A stretch of DNA of 64,000 bases from Colias croceus. Lineage: Eukaryota; Arthropoda; Insecta; Lepidoptera; Pieridae. The notes beneath the pieces were generated by a model. That model was not told the origin of the DNA. It saw nothing but the letters and a program-made list of their open reading frames with translations, and searched no databases. Shown here piece by piece: positions 53,001 through 57,132 of the stretch (positions are counted from its first letter, which is position 1; every line of letters begins with the position of its first letter). The stretch covers positions 1,252,501 to 1,316,500 of the forward strand of contig NC_059558.1 in NCBI RefSeq assembly GCF_905220415.1, written 5' to 3'. Position numbers and translations under genes: made by a program.

Positions 53001-55696
53001 GTTTTTTAAAATGGTAAATTTTCCAGCAATTATGTTAAAATTTAACGGAATAAGCTTTCATTGTAACAAATTTTTAGGTAGAAATTAATATTTTTAGTGA
53101 TAGTAGAACATATTTATGGTCAGTCACTGTTGTGTTTTAGATTAAATGGTATTTGTGACTTAAATAGATTTGAATAACATCAAAATAACTTGCAACATAA
53201 TTAACTTATTATAGTATAGATATAACAACTTAGGGTACTGTTTTATAACGTTTAATCGTTCAAATAATTATTGTGTTAACCTATTTTAGTATAGATAATA
53301 GATATACTAATAGTTTTAACGCACTTTGCACGTACGGTACGCACAATAACTAAACTACAATGTGGGTTGTGTTGTGGTTGTTTTACAGAGTTTACTCACG
53401 AGCGTTGTGGAAAGGACGCCAAAGATTGAGAAAGTTAACGTAGACGGAGGAAGGTTCATACGTGAGGCGAAGGTAAATATCAGATGGGTAATAAAAGTGT
53501 AGGGAAGTATTTTATACTGTGGCGTCATGAATTCGTTAGAACATTCTAGAAAGAATTGTTCGAATTTTAAATTATGTGTGGAGAAGTGTTGAGAACGGTT
53601 TCTGTTGCTACGCGATTGATTCAAATGGAATTCTAGAAGGAATTTTACCAATTTTGATGTGATGAATTCTAGATGGAAAATTTCGAATTTTAAATTGTGC
53701 TGTCTATGGTGTAATGTTCGAATTTTGAAAATTTTCTAGAAGTTTAGGAGCGTTGTATTCTTTGGCAAAATAGGGTGTTTTTTCTGAGAGATTGTGAAAG
53801 GTTGTAGACTTTCAAGTCCAGCATTTCCTCTTGGTCGCTGTCGCATTTCGTTCTTGTAGTATGTCGTGCACTTTCTGCTTCGGTTTTTGGCACAAACTAT
53901 ATTTAACTAAATAGAGCTGAATTCATATAGATATCATTTTTTTTTGCATTTTGATGGCGTAATTAGAGCTATTAGTGAATTAAGTGTTTCGCGCTTATTA
54001 TGCGTGCAAAAAGCGACACGCTAATTGAATTCGCTTTATCTATGTTAATATGTGGGCTTTAACAGCAAGCTTTACAAAATAACGCTACGCCTTGCTTCTT
54101 ATTAAAATTAACAATCCTTTGAATGCGATGTTGTGATTGTGTTTCTTTTTCCAAACTTCCCTTTCCTATGTTGCCTGGTTGTTGTCAGATTGTATGCACG
54201 AGCTTTGGGGCTACCCTGTATAAAGACAGAGTTGCCAGTACAAAAAAAGATGAAAGTATTATTTAAAATACCTATCTATAGATATTGTAAATAAATACCA
54301 CCGTTAACACCCACTGTAAGTCGAAAAAGGCATTATATTACTGCCTACACTATCACTGAATTGAGTCAAACTGTCGCACTACTTCAAAACGTTCGAATTT
54401 GCGTTCGAATTTGCATTTTAAATTCAAATCAGGTTCTAGAATCAATTGAATGCGAGATTGTTCTCTTTATGAATTAAATTTTAATAAAAGGTCATTGAAC
54501 GTAAAAATGGCTGTATTGCCATAGTTCAAATGTTTTTTGTTTTAAAACATTTAAATTTACAGAAATGGCCATTAGTACTTATTGTACAAAGATTTGCAAT
54601 TAAAATTTCAACGCAAAGATGGTTTTGATAACTTTGTTTTATTAAAGTTAAATGGACCTTATATTCACTCTAAGAGTTGTATAGTTATAATTTATTGTAA
54701 TAATATGATAACGCTGAAGAGTTTTTATATTAGTTTGTTTGTTGATTTTGCACATGGTTCAGTCAAAAAACCGCACTAATGTCTAATGTAATGGGAACTA
54801 CTAGTCCGATTTGAAAAATTATTTCAGTTTTAGATAGCACATATTTTATCAAAGAAAGCTATATATCATCACGCTAAGGCCAATAGGAGAGGAGCAATAC
54901 GGGTAATACCGCGGGGCACAGCTAGTGTAATATAAAGGGGTATTTTAGACGTTCGCTTGTCAAATGCACGTTTATGGGTGTACAAGTGTCCGCACGGTGT
55001 TGCACGCATAGAAAATATCTTTCGCATGACTTCTATCCTGGGATACTTAGCTGGACTCGTATCAAATTGGCCATTGTTATCCTTATACGGAATGTATGTG
55101 CTCTGAATTGAATGAAGACGCCTGTCTGATGTTTTGAAAGAAGGAATCCAAATTTTAATGAATAAAAGGTTGTATAAAAGATAGTCTGGCTGGAAATGAT
55201 TTAACATTAAAAACGAACGCAGATTGCTTTTTACAAACGTAAATTCAAATTTCGAATTTACCAAGTTCCATATTCAAATTTCGGTTTAAACTCAAACAAT
55301 GACATACGTAGCCAGGGAACATAACGTTCCATTTTCAAATTCAATTTTTCGCGAATTGTCACTGTAACTGGCAGTTCAGAAAAAAGCAGTCTGCGCCAAC
55401 TAACAGGCTAACCAACCTAACTCTAGATACACACATCGCGTTGCCAACGTTACGTCGAGTGGCTCTGTGAGGAAATACACCCATCTTTGGACGTGAAGCA
55501 GTTAAAGAGACAAGCAGATATAGACATGGCGGAGAGGCTCCGAGTCCGGGGGCTCGAGGGGGAATTGGTGTCCGGATCTGATGCTGTAGCACGGGAGCTG
55601 GATGAGCTAAATGCGAAACATCAGAGATTGCTCGATTTGTTGTATGAGAGGCTGAGGAGGATTGCCGCGGCGAACCCGGGAGATATTGTTACGTTG
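12198..55696 (+). CDS. shot: Spectraplakin (short stop/MACF1/dystonin orthologue), 5' part, 23 exons, 3' end outside window
   Basis: Giant cytoskeletal linker that joins actin filaments to microtubules and adhesion sites. Joined exons: 12198-12812, 26359-26552, 26958-27043, 28954-29141, 29666-29797, 30187-30356, 31228-31449, 32089-32293, 32736-32840, 33210-33328, 33672-33816, 34828-34944, 35256-35380, 35566-35794, 36415-36594, 38057-38149, 38686-38860, 46630-46845, 50678-50895, 51257-51489, 52464-52614, 53389-53472, 55427-55696. All introns are GT-AG and the phase is kept at every junction, giving 1,424 codons with no stop. Domain order: Ser/Arg-rich N-terminus (residues 1-205), CH2 (about 206-320), plakin spectrin repeats (about 360 onward), and SH3 insert (885-944). 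The order and the SH3 inside the plakin domain identify the family; the symbol follows the insect orthologue. The CH1 half of the actin-binding domain is not seen, so full-length isoforms probably start upstream of the window. The reading stops at exon 23 and the gene continues outside. Confidence 0.92.
17950..18206 (-). mobile_element. Helitron-like element, family B
   Basis: Contains GCGGCTTTGCCCGCG and ends with the reverse of ATACTTACTAATATTATAAA. It is related to the plus-strand copy at 18980-19166 but longer. The 3' CTAG is mutated. Confidence 0.55.
18543..18658 (-). mobile_element. Helitron-like fragment, family A
   Basis: Carries the family-A interior (CAAATCGGACCAGTAGTTCC) and an imperfect 5' end. 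The 3' end is missing. Confidence 0.55.
18980..19166 (+). mobile_element. Helitron-like element, family B
   Basis: Starts TCCATACTAATATTATAAAT and ends CGGACCACTAG|T, with the motif GGGCGAAGCCGGGGC near the end. It is the cleanest family-B copy. Confidence 0.66.
20189..20377 (-). mobile_element. Helitron-like element, family D
   Basis: CTAG at 20189 and the reverse of ATCACTACATAGTATAAAAC at its other end. It forms an inverted pair with 20836-21017. Confidence 0.62.
20836..21017 (+). mobile_element. Helitron-like element, family D
   Basis: Starts TCACTACATAGTATAAAAC and ends GCCGCGGACGGTAAGCTAG|T. An inverted partner lies 460 bases to its left. Confidence 0.64.
21550..21629 (-). mobile_element. 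Helitron-like element, family A, internally deleted
   Basis: Both family-A ends are present within 80 bases (CTAGTTGTGCCCCGGGG and CTTTATAATATTAAGTA). The central 110 bases are missing. Confidence 0.55.
22617..22683. repeat. Short imperfect hairpin
   Basis: CCTAACTTAG (22617-22626) is matched by CTAAGTTAGG (22674-22683), with partial pairing inside. It sits just beyond the Helitron that truncates the transposase-like gene. Its function is unknown. Confidence 0.4.
22712..22815 (+). mobile_element. Helitron-like fragment, family A, fused to the transposase-like gene
   Basis: Starts TCTATACTGATATTATAAAG and carries GGTCCGATTTGAAAAATTAT. It is cut off near 22815, where the host ORF continues. 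It supplies the last codons and the stop of that gene. Confidence 0.62.
22749..24687 (-). CDS. Transposase-like protein (DUF7869-type), three exons, 3' end replaced by a Helitron
   Basis: Exons on the minus strand are 24687-24589, 24496-24422 and 24344-22749, all GT-AG and all phase 0, giving 589 residues. The start ATG at 24687 has an in-frame TAG two codons upstream. The N-terminus is acidic. The middle has a basic GRPRIEEERKNFARRHIE segment and a SHYCRARTQRKYLNGDLNLS motif. The C-terminal half has an RNase H-like pattern: FDLQAVQ (near residue 435), FYSDNCPGQNKN (near 510) and GHTQNEGDAMHALIE (near 551). I recognise this layout from the uncharacterised insect DUF7869 proteins; calling them transposon-derived is an inference. 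The final 22 or so residues are Helitron sequence, so the native C-terminus is lost. It lies antisense in shot intron 1. Confidence 0.72.
24845..25105. repeat. GTTAC-rich subterminal repeat cluster upstream of the transposase-like gene
   Basis: The pentamer GTTAC or its complement occurs about nine times in 250 bases (for example AGTTACGAAAAGTAAC, TTTGTTAC, GGTGTAAC). An inverted pair, TCAGTTCCAAA near 24899 and TTTGGAACTGA near 25091, lies inside it. Clustered short motifs beside a transposase gene are typical of subterminal transposase-binding sites. It could also serve as the gene's promoter. Confidence 0.4.
25106..26358. other. shot intron 1, last part
   Basis: AT-rich and without a recognisable element. 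A 63-codon ORF at 25731 has no supporting features. Confidence 0.5.
26359..26552 (+). CDS. shot: shot exon 2: first part of CH2
   Basis: Acceptor TTTCCAG|ATATCC and donor CAG|GTAAGG. The exon encodes ISDIVVGQEPNVTAREALLS and on through TSSWRDGLAFNALIHRNRPD, the hallmark of the second calponin-homology domain in plakins and spectrins. It is GC-rich against the AT-rich flanks. In spectraplakins this exon normally follows the end of CH1. Confidence 0.95.
26958..27043 (+). CDS. shot: shot exon 3: middle of CH2
   Basis: Acceptor TTTACAG and donor G|GTATGT. It encodes SRQVRERLETAFHVVEKEYG followed by VTRLLDPE, the CH2 helix that ends in the conserved LLDPED. The junction codons (AG|A and G|AC) complete Arg and Asp correctly. 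Confidence 0.94.
27044..28953. other. shot intron 3
   Basis: 1.9 kb of AT-rich sequence; I see no repeat or exon. Confidence 0.55.
28954..29141 (+). CDS. shot: shot exon 4: end of CH2 and linker
   Basis: Acceptor ATTCCAG and donor CAG|GTAAGT. It completes LLDPEDVDTHEPDEKSLITY then ISSLYETFP, the typical end of a plakin CH2. The linker into the plakin domain follows. Confidence 0.95.
29666..29797 (+). CDS. shot: shot exon 5: start of plakin domain
   Basis: Acceptor TTTCCAG and donor GAG|GTGAGT, 44 codons, phase 0 at both ends. The translation (DRAFPSTLIEMKKLLSEST...) is a charged helical segment matching the first plakin spectrin-repeat helices. Only this frame keeps the flanking exons in phase. 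Confidence 0.9.
30187..30356 (+). CDS. shot: shot exon 6: plakin spectrin repeat, donor inside a tandem array
   Basis: Acceptor TTTCCAG|AAATAC and donor CACAG|GTGAGT. It encodes KYFETVGEIEIEPTLRPEAL and on to RRLERLQRLAEKLH, a spectrin-repeat helix. The last 29 bases and the donor are the first copy of a 119-bp tandem repeat that runs to about 30895. Confidence 0.92.
30328..30895. repeat. 119-bp tandem repeat, five copies, containing the exon 6 splice donor
   Basis: Copies start at 30328, 30447, 30566, 30685 and 30804. Each begins CTGCAGCGCTTGGCGGAGAA and contains GCACAG|GTGAGTGG. Copies 2-5 are almost identical and differ from copy 1 by a base or two. The fifth is incomplete and decays after 30895. 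The long minus-strand ORFs here are artefacts of the repeat. Confidence 0.93.
31228..31449 (+). CDS. shot: shot exon 7: plakin spectrin repeat
   Basis: Acceptor TTTCCAG and donor AG|GTCAGT. It encodes RDIKQTESTLDSVERHIESE through IRDMFADAQALRDGRYPQAT. The ALRDGRYPQA turn is a well-conserved plakin signature. A split Arg codon bridges the exons on both sides. Confidence 0.93.
31745..32035 (-). pseudogene. Decayed reverse-transcriptase fragment in shot intron 7
   Basis: Read on the minus strand this gives AFDKVNHMQLFDK (RT block A, with the catalytic Asp replaced in its neighbourhood), then in another frame GVPQGSNLGPLLF (RT block B), with a gap between. These are hallmark jockey/I-type motifs. 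The frame is broken and no ends are visible, so this is an old remnant. Confidence 0.65.
32089..32293 (+). CDS. shot: shot exon 8: plakin spectrin repeat
   Basis: Acceptor ATTCCAG and donor CTG|GTGAGT. It encodes VQQVHDRWLNARQAFTGRLV, then a basic Thr-rich linker (VRRETRTVLETRV), then QLHDATRWCKERL. A minisatellite of AGACCAGT-like units starts directly after the donor. Confidence 0.93.
32295..32385. repeat. Minisatellite of AGACCAGT-like units in intron 8
   Basis: About ten imperfect units of 8-9 bases (AGACCAGT, ATACCAGT, AGACCAAT) that begin within a few bases of the exon 8 donor. Confidence 0.75.
32736..32840 (+). CDS. shot: shot exon 9: plakin spectrin repeat
   Basis: Acceptor TTACAG and donor AAG|GTGAGG, 35 codons, phase 0 at both ends. 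It encodes KKLHESEYGSDLPSVQHELD, the LPSVQ..L.KH pattern that opens helix B of a spectrin repeat. Confidence 0.93.
33210..33328 (+). CDS. shot: shot exon 10: plakin spectrin repeat
   Basis: Acceptor TTTTCAG and donor CG|GTAAGG. It encodes VEQCVHNRSNFNGEELNLYN and QLQKSYADLLSTSTKR. The spectrin-repeat C helix ends here. Confidence 0.92.
33672..33816 (+). CDS. shot: shot exon 11: plakin spectrin repeat
   Basis: Acceptor CTTCCAG and donor GAG|GTTTGT. It encodes ISDLDALQDFLQSATAELNW then LNEKEQVELSRDWAD, with the conserved L.WLNEKE.VE..RDW of a plakin spectrin repeat. Confidence 0.93.
34828..34944 (+). CDS. shot: shot exon 12: plakin spectrin repeat
   Basis: Acceptor CTACCAG and donor CAG|GTATTT, 39 codons. 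It encodes QLMSSLEKRELQFSNVIDRG and EALIAQHHPAMKTIESHLQ, a clear spectrin-repeat B helix (L..RG..L....HP....I..HL). Confidence 0.94.
35256..35380 (+). CDS. shot: shot exon 13: plakin spectrin repeat
   Basis: Acceptor CCAAAG|GTGATG and donor AA|GTAAGT. It encodes VMQSQWAWVLQLTLCLETHL and YHNFFEQVTDAEKWIQK. The QW.W.LQL..C.E.HL pattern is very conserved in spectraplakins. Confidence 0.95.
35566..35794 (+). CDS. shot: shot exon 14: spectrin repeat entering the SH3 region
   Basis: Acceptor TCCACAG and donor AAT|GTAAGT. It encodes REEALNTTFSQSEFTLDGGE and then VRPVKLRRAPLTRPIRAETV, ending CAYKHAN. The last part leads into the plakin SH3 (ALCDY-like region). A tandem array begins about 55 bases after the donor. 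Confidence 0.93.
35849..36291. repeat. About 45-51-bp tandem repeat in intron 14, interrupted by a MITE
   Basis: Units of the type GTCAGCGTTAAAATTTTCGA with TTTTTTGATACTAGATAATA, four copies up to 36012 and one more at 36249-36291. The gap between is filled mostly by the MITE at 36011-36172. Confidence 0.72.
36011..36172. mobile_element. MITE with 12-bp perfect inverted ends
   Basis: CGTGACAACGTC (36011-36022) is matched exactly by GACGTTGTCACG (36161-36172). The interior is GC-richer than the intron (GGTTGCACGCACGAAAAAAC). No ORF. It sits inside the tandem array of intron 14. Confidence 0.72.
36415..36594 (+). CDS. shot: shot exon 15: plakin SH3 domain
   Basis: Acceptor CCCACAG and donor CGG|GTGAGT, 60 codons. 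It encodes IAIEKGTAVTVTDNSGRVRW, then RVRLGGAGTEVQLPGAVLAL and PPPCQRAQDAAERL. This is the SH3 insert carried inside spectrin repeat 5 of the plakin domain. It is very GC-rich compared with its flanks. Confidence 0.94.
36671..36839. mobile_element. Diverged MITE, GTGAAACTTCTTTAG family
   Basis: GTGAAAACTTGC at one end and the reverse of AGTGAAAACTTCTTTAGCGG at the other. It is longer than the other two copies and nested in the left direct repeat. Confidence 0.4.
36912..37028 (+). mobile_element. 3' tail of an RTE-like retroelement
   Basis: GCCTGGCAGAGATGGCTTTG and AGCCATAAGGCCGCC, then TGTACAATAAAGAGTAAATA. A similar tail is at 52055-52190. The short A/T-rich 3' repeat is typical of RTE-type elements. 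No coding part remains. Confidence 0.5.
37291..37422. repeat. 21-bp minisatellite in intron 15
   Basis: Five to six units close to GCTGTTATAGTACGCAGCAC. The unit is a multiple of three, so one frame stays open (TAVIVRS repeated) and makes a spurious ORF. Confidence 0.78.
37799..37938 (-). mobile_element. Helitron-like fragment, family D
   Basis: Shares ACTATGTCTATTTAAAAAAA-type interior and the reverse of ATCACTACATAGTATAATAC with 20189-20377. The 3' end is missing. Confidence 0.5.
38057..38149 (+). CDS. shot: shot exon 16: plakin repeat after SH3
   Basis: Acceptor GTAAAG and donor CAG|GTGAGA, 31 codons. It encodes VIQLWQRKQLRMRQNMIFAT then IKVVKGWDFPQ, matching the helix that follows the plakin SH3 (V..LW..L...). 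An unusual acceptor base context (AAAG) lowers confidence slightly. Confidence 0.9.
38288..38482 (-). mobile_element. Helitron-like element, family A
   Basis: Complete copy with CTAG at 38288-38291 and GTATTGGTCGTAGC-type interior. Lies between shot exons 16 and 17. Confidence 0.66.
38686..38860 (+). CDS. shot: shot exon 17: plakin spectrin repeat
   Basis: Acceptor TAACCAG and donor G|GTTAGT. It encodes FVAMGAEQRQAIRRALNEDA and EIDEVNRLFDEFERRARAE. It ends in phase 1, the same phase as the candidate alternative exon at 41477. Confidence 0.92.
39462..39570. mobile_element. MITE, GTGAAACTTCTTTAG family
   Basis: The right end CGCGCCTAAAGAAGTTTCAC matches 51686-51797. The left end is diverged (GTGAAACCGCTTTGACAAG). 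109 bases. Confidence 0.55.
39999..40316 (+). mobile_element. Helitron-like element, family E
   Basis: Starts TCTACATAATAAAAATTCAT and ends GGGGCAGCTAG|T. The interior contains GCGGGCCTTGAGCGCGGGGA. Its ends are like those of family C/E relatives at 41739. Confidence 0.55.
40455..40624 (+). mobile_element. Helitron-like element, family C, internally deleted
   Basis: Second copy of 1777-1977, with a shorter interior. Identity across the shared part is near complete, so the two are recent. Confidence 0.62.
40740..40870 (+). promoter_or_regulatory. Possible promoter/5' UTR region for the intron-17 start
   Basis: A GC-rich island with CG-rich steps (GACAGCGCGCGCGCATCC) in an otherwise AT-rich intron lies about 650 bases before ATG 41477. 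It is bounded upstream by a Helitron end at 40624. No TATA box or clear initiator is recognised. The assignment is inferred from composition and position. Confidence 0.25.
41477..41516 (+). CDS. shot: Candidate alternative first coding exon of shot (internal promoter isoform)
   Basis: ATG 41477 gives 13 codons (MKRIKRIFSFGKG) plus one base before a consensus donor (G|GTGAGT at 41517). An in-frame TGA lies a few codons upstream of the ATG. The phase (one base left over) matches exon 17, so it can splice to exon 18 at 46630 as MKRIKRIFSFGKG-EDSKNAARIF. This would start a protein without CH2, SH3 or the first half of the plakin domain. Vertebrate spectraplakins are known to use internal starts, but the call here rests only on start, donor and phase. 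No transcript evidence is available. Confidence 0.55.
41585..41665 (-). mobile_element. Helitron-like 3' end
   Basis: ACTAGCTGCTCGCCCGGCTA followed by CGTTCGGGTAGAT, a common lepidopteran Helitron end. No 5' end is found. Confidence 0.45.
41739..41910 (+). mobile_element. Helitron-like element, family E
   Basis: Starts TCTTCTTATATATAAAAATG and ends GGGGCGGACCGCTAG|T. It lies 220 bases downstream of the candidate alternative shot exon. Confidence 0.55.
42068..42214 (-). mobile_element. Helitron-like fragment, family A
   Basis: Has the complete 5' end (reverse of TCTATACTAATATTATAAA) and the family-A interior. The CTAG end is lost. Confidence 0.58.
42432..42580 (-). mobile_element. Helitron-like element, degenerate
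   Basis: ACTAGTGGTCCGCCCCGTCG at one end and a family-A-like middle (GTCTGGTAGTTCCTGAAATC). The other end has decayed. Confidence 0.45.
42944..43243 (+). mobile_element. Helitron-like element, chimera of families B and A
   Basis: The first half is family B (TCCTACTAATCTTATAAATG) and the second half is family A (GGTCCGATTTGAAGAATTAT). It ends GCACCTAG|T. See findings. Confidence 0.58.
44042..44130 (-). mobile_element. Helitron-like 3' end
   Basis: CTAGTTGCACGCGGCTTTGC followed by CCGTGGTCAAAGG. It is a short decayed fragment. Confidence 0.4.
46389..46541 (-). mobile_element. Helitron-like fragment, family B
   Basis: Ends with the reverse of CCTACTAATATTATAAATAC. The interior (CCGTTTAGTCGTTTTCGCG) is typical of family B. 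Lies 90 bases upstream of shot exon 18. Confidence 0.5.
46630..46845 (+). CDS. shot: shot exon 18: plakin spectrin repeat
   Basis: Acceptor CCCTGCAG and donor AGAG|GTTAGT. It encodes EDSKNAARIFTEQSSNLLER and LVLQHKDWETSLLALANDVQ, a spectrin repeat with the H..WE..L pattern. It is bounded on the left by the largest intron of the dense cluster (7.8 kb) and on the right by the intron holding the antisense retrotransposon. Confidence 0.93.
47036..50492 (-). mobile_element. Non-LTR retrotransposon, CR1/jockey superfamily, near full length, antisense in shot intron 18
   Basis: The element reads on the minus strand. Its 5' end is near 50492, its single ORF ends near 47094, and the tail is a run of 29 T on the plus strand (47036-47064). 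The 5' UTR is about 230 bases and the 3' UTR only about 30. A possible 5-bp target duplication, AATAT, is at 47032-47036 and 50493-50497; it is too short and AT-rich to be firm. It lies between exons 18 and 19 without touching either splice site. Confidence 0.88.
47094..50258 (-). CDS. Endonuclease-reverse transcriptase ORF of the CR1/jockey-type element
   Basis: An uninterrupted ORF of up to 1,054 codons; the first ATG lies at 50240 (codon 7 of the open frame, MPNPPPP). An N-terminal APE-type endonuclease is shown by NFCNIRGLHSN, LTETQ, VVLGDFNAHH (near residue 218) and LGSSDHCLV. The reverse transcriptase has SSGPDGIPPIV, YGFRRGRSAGDLL, SLDIAKAFDRVWH, GVPQGCVLSP and the catalytic CYADDS (YADD near residue 753). 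The C-terminus has the thumb and a tail (HPHHLDSWRSTTARFKRSFF). No gag-like ORF1 is present. It could be of the Daphne/L2 type, but I cannot settle the clade without a tree. All key residues look intact, so a recent insertion is likely. Confidence 0.9.
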   Translation of the reverse strand: MSGSHRMPNPPPPLPFKTMAAEFKELLPQEGTNTVGAGESLPEHLCSGCPAYSGEGKIPLVSKTRGNKSKKLSAPPSTHCVNFCNIRGLHSNINAVHYHLETVKPALLFLTETQISSPSDTSYLNYPGFTLEHNFIPRAGVCAFIRNDICFRRLACLEGRDLSILWLRVDCDDHPRVYACLYRSHSGNDETDRLIDHIQLTADNMLNQIPSAEIVVLGDFNAHHVEWLKSRTTDHAGKSVYDLALAYGLTQLVASPTRIPDVEDHTPSLLDLLLTSHPDGYQVKVDAPLGSSDHCLVRSEVPILRFSRLLNGGRRRVWHYKSADWDEMRTFFSSYPWGRVCFSAEDPSTCADSVADVILQGMELFIPNSVVPIGGKSQPWFGHSCKTASRRKQDCYQAWANALVTNDPDARTLKRKLNSASRSFKRAIARAKSEHIAKLGEKLARLPSGTRAFWALAKAVQGNFCRPSLPSLRMENDLLAHTAKEKADLLSSLFAANSTLDDMGKSPPTIPRFEGSMPDIRFTQSAVRKALFALDIHKSSGPDGIPPIVLKMCAPELAPVLTRLFRHSYSTGVVPNTWKTALVHPIPKKGDRSDPSNYRPIAITSLLSKIMETIINRQVLKYLEERQLISDRQYGFRRGRSAGDLLVYLTHRWASAIESKGEGLAVSLDIAKAFDRVWHKALLAKLPSYGLPEKFCQWVASFLTERSMSVVVDGSCSDPKPVNAGVPQGCVLSPTLFLLHINDMLLDGSIHCYADDSTGDAIYTGHSNISQDRVIECRNNLVSSIETSLEEVSNWGRRNLVQFNPKKTQVCAFTAKKLPFVVTPRFQGIPLSATASIGILGLEISSSVQFSCHLEGKAKLASQKLGVLCRAGQYFTSHHRLMLYKAQVRPHMEYCSHIWAGAPQQHLLPFDRIQRRAVRLVNEPSLTDRLDTLALRRDVASLCVFYRIYNGECSEELFGTIPAAEFHHRTARHKLKYHPHHLDSWRSTTARFKRSFFPRTTSLWNELPHAVFPNGYDLGTFKKRAYSYLKGRQRTNNVPGIAGAYGRRSALNIR
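50678..50895 (+). CDS. shot: shot exon 19: plakin spectrin repeat
   Basis: Acceptor CTTCCAG and donor GAT|GTAAGT. It encodes GIALKTPAMKKSLDKVMGKW then NDMQSKSQLFVERLKFVEIV, the K....W..L...S....ERL pattern of a spectrin repeat. It starts only about 185 bases after the retrotransposon's 5' end. Confidence 0.93.
51257..51489 (+). CDS. shot: shot exon 20: plakin spectrin repeat
   Basis: Acceptor CATCAG and donor AG|GTAAGG. It encodes MHEDLLRMQVAVSKQQVQVD and then VDLERLDKEVELLNGRWSHV. The LNGRW..V spectrin-repeat core is clear. Confidence 0.93.
51686..51797. mobile_element. MITE with 15-bp perfect inverted ends
   Basis: GTGAAACTTCTTTAG (51686-51700) is exactly inverted at 51783-51797. 112 bases, no ORF. 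The interior contains CACCACGTCATGGAG, as in the copy at 39462 (CTCCATGACGTGACGG). Confidence 0.68.
51855..51965. repeat. GTAT/GTATGT microsatellite in intron 20
   Basis: About 110 bases of TATGTATG and TATTTGTATG units. The overlapping ORFs (repeats of MYVCI and YIHT type) are low-complexity artefacts. Confidence 0.85.
52055..52190 (+). mobile_element. 3' tail of an RTE-like retroelement
   Basis: TTGTCTGGAAGAGATCGCTG, GCGATAAGACCGCC and GTGCACAATAAAGTA, ending in TTTG repeats. It is a relative of the fragment at 36912-37028. Confidence 0.5.
52238..52423 (-). mobile_element. Helitron-like element, family A
   Basis: Complete copy, with CTAG at 52238 and the reverse of TCTATACTAATATTATAAA at 52423, 40 bases before the exon 21 acceptor. 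Confidence 0.66.
52464..52614 (+). CDS. shot: shot exon 21: plakin spectrin repeat
   Basis: Acceptor TTTACAG and donor AGG|GTATGT. It encodes LRSCEAAYQLLRNFNAGFEK and EAEWIDDSFSKLQAQPP. The spectrin-repeat core is E.AYQLL....... The upstream intron holds a Helitron copy ending 40 bases before the acceptor. Confidence 0.92.
53389..53472 (+). CDS. shot: shot exon 22: plakin linker
   Basis: Acceptor TTTTACAG and donor AAG|GTAAAT, 28 codons. It encodes SLLTSVVERTPKIEKVNVDG then GRFIREAK. The GRFIREAK motif is a recognisable spectraplakin segment. Confidence 0.92.
54690..54925 (+). mobile_element. Helitron-like element, family A variant
   Basis: The 3' half is typical (GGTAATACCGCGGGGCACAG, then CTAG|T). 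The 5' part carries extra sequence (GTTGATTTTGCACATGG). Confidence 0.55.
55427..55696 (+). CDS. shot: shot exon 23: end of plakin domain
   Basis: Acceptor AACTCTAG|ATACAC chosen because it is in phase 0 and gives REAK-IHTSRCQRYVEWLCEE. The donor is TTG|GTGAGT at 55697. It encodes 90 codons, including DELNAKHQRLLDLLYERLRR and IAAANPGDIVTL. A later acceptor (after GTCGAG) would shift the frame. No further shot exon is seen up to 64000. Confidence 0.88.
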
Positions 55697-56215
55697 GTGA
55701 GTAGATTTTTATGTTATACTTACGTTTTATTGTTTTCAAATGTGTTTTAAACGTGCGTAATATGGAAGATTGAAATGTTAAATTATTTTATTAAATTGAG
55801 TGCTAGCTAGCTACTAAAATTACACAGGAACAGGTGGTTTATTTATCAAATAATAAAAAGTAACTCTGTATCAAAAATATAAAAAAGTACTTGATATCTA
55901 TTATTATCTATTATCTATATTTTTTTTAGATAAAATATAGTGCATTGTAGTAAAGTAGTTAAGTAGTAGAAACTAAAAATTAAAGTGACGTTCACACATC
56001 TTGCATAAAGCTATACATAAGATAAACCTTCATAAATATATTTATAAATAATGTAACCAATTCGGTGATGTCATAGGACCTCGAGGCAAGAGGTCTTAAA
56101 CTATTCTATTGCAAGTGATTTGAATATACATTAACGGGTGACATTCTACACTGTAACCAAGGTTTTATGTCTTTCTTTCGAGTGCTTAATTATTAAGCCT
56201 TAATATATTGAAGAA

Positions 56216-56390
56216 CTAGCGGTCTGCCCCGGCTTCGCCCGTGGTACATATTTCGCAATAATGTTATGTTCTTTCTCAGGGTCTAAAGATTGTCAGTGCC
56301 AAATTTCATCAAAATCGGTCCAGTAGTTTATGCGTGAAAACCATACACACATACATACAAACCTTTCCTCTTTATAATATTATATTGAAG
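56216..56390 (-). mobile_element. Helitron-like element, family B
   Basis: Complete: CTAGCGGTCTGCCCCGGCTT at one end and the reverse of TCTTCAATATAATATTATAA at the other. The first of three in a row. Confidence 0.58.
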
Positions 56391-56415
56391 AATAAATGAA
56401 ACAATTATTGGTATA

Positions 56416-56560
56416 CTAGTTTTTCGCCCGCGTAGTCAAAGAAAAATTCGCATAGTTCCCGTTCCCGTGCGATGACCGGGGTCAAACCTATCGTTAGTCC
56501 TTCCTCAGGTCTCAAGCTATCTCTGTACTGAATTTGAAGTAAATCCATGCAGTACGATTT
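56416..56560 (-). mobile_element. Helitron-like fragment, family B/C
   Basis: CTAGTTTTTCGCCCGCGTAG followed by CATAGTTCCCGTTCCCGTG, shared with 17950-18206. The 5' end has decayed. Confidence 0.48.
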
Positions 56561-56940
56561 ACTTAGAAATGATAGGAATTTCTATTTTTCTTATTCTAGC
56601 CCATTATCTCAAATTACCTAATACAATGTAGCCATTTCGATATTCATAGCGGAGATAAGTCAAATACATGAATGATCATTAAAATCGATCTAGCCGTTCT
56701 TGACTTAGAAACGATGTCAACTCCATACTTTGTACTTATATGTACTTCTTGTTATTAAAATTAAATACATCGATGATGTAGACGCGAAGTATTTAATACA
56801 TAATTGTTATGTGTTTACGATTCAAGTTAATAATCTGAGAAAATATAGTCATTACAATGATTGCGTTCTGTTAACGGCTTTGAATATTATAAATGATAAA
56901 TGGTGTAAGACATAGTTTTGCAATAAGCTTATATTATTAA

Positions 56941-57132
56941 CTAGCTGCTCCGCGCGGTTTCACCCCCGTGGCTCCACTCCTGTTGCCTGCAGCGTGATGA
57001 AATATAGCCTATAACCTTCCTCGATAAATGGGCTATATAACAGCGAAAGAATTTTTCAAATCGGACCAGTAGTTCCCCGAGATTAGCGCGTTCAAACAAA
57101 CAAACTCTTCAGCTTTATAATATTAGTATAGA
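56941..57132 (-). mobile_element. Helitron-like element, family A
   Basis: Complete copy with a clean CTAG end and the reverse of TCTATACTAATATTATAAA. Confidence 0.66.
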
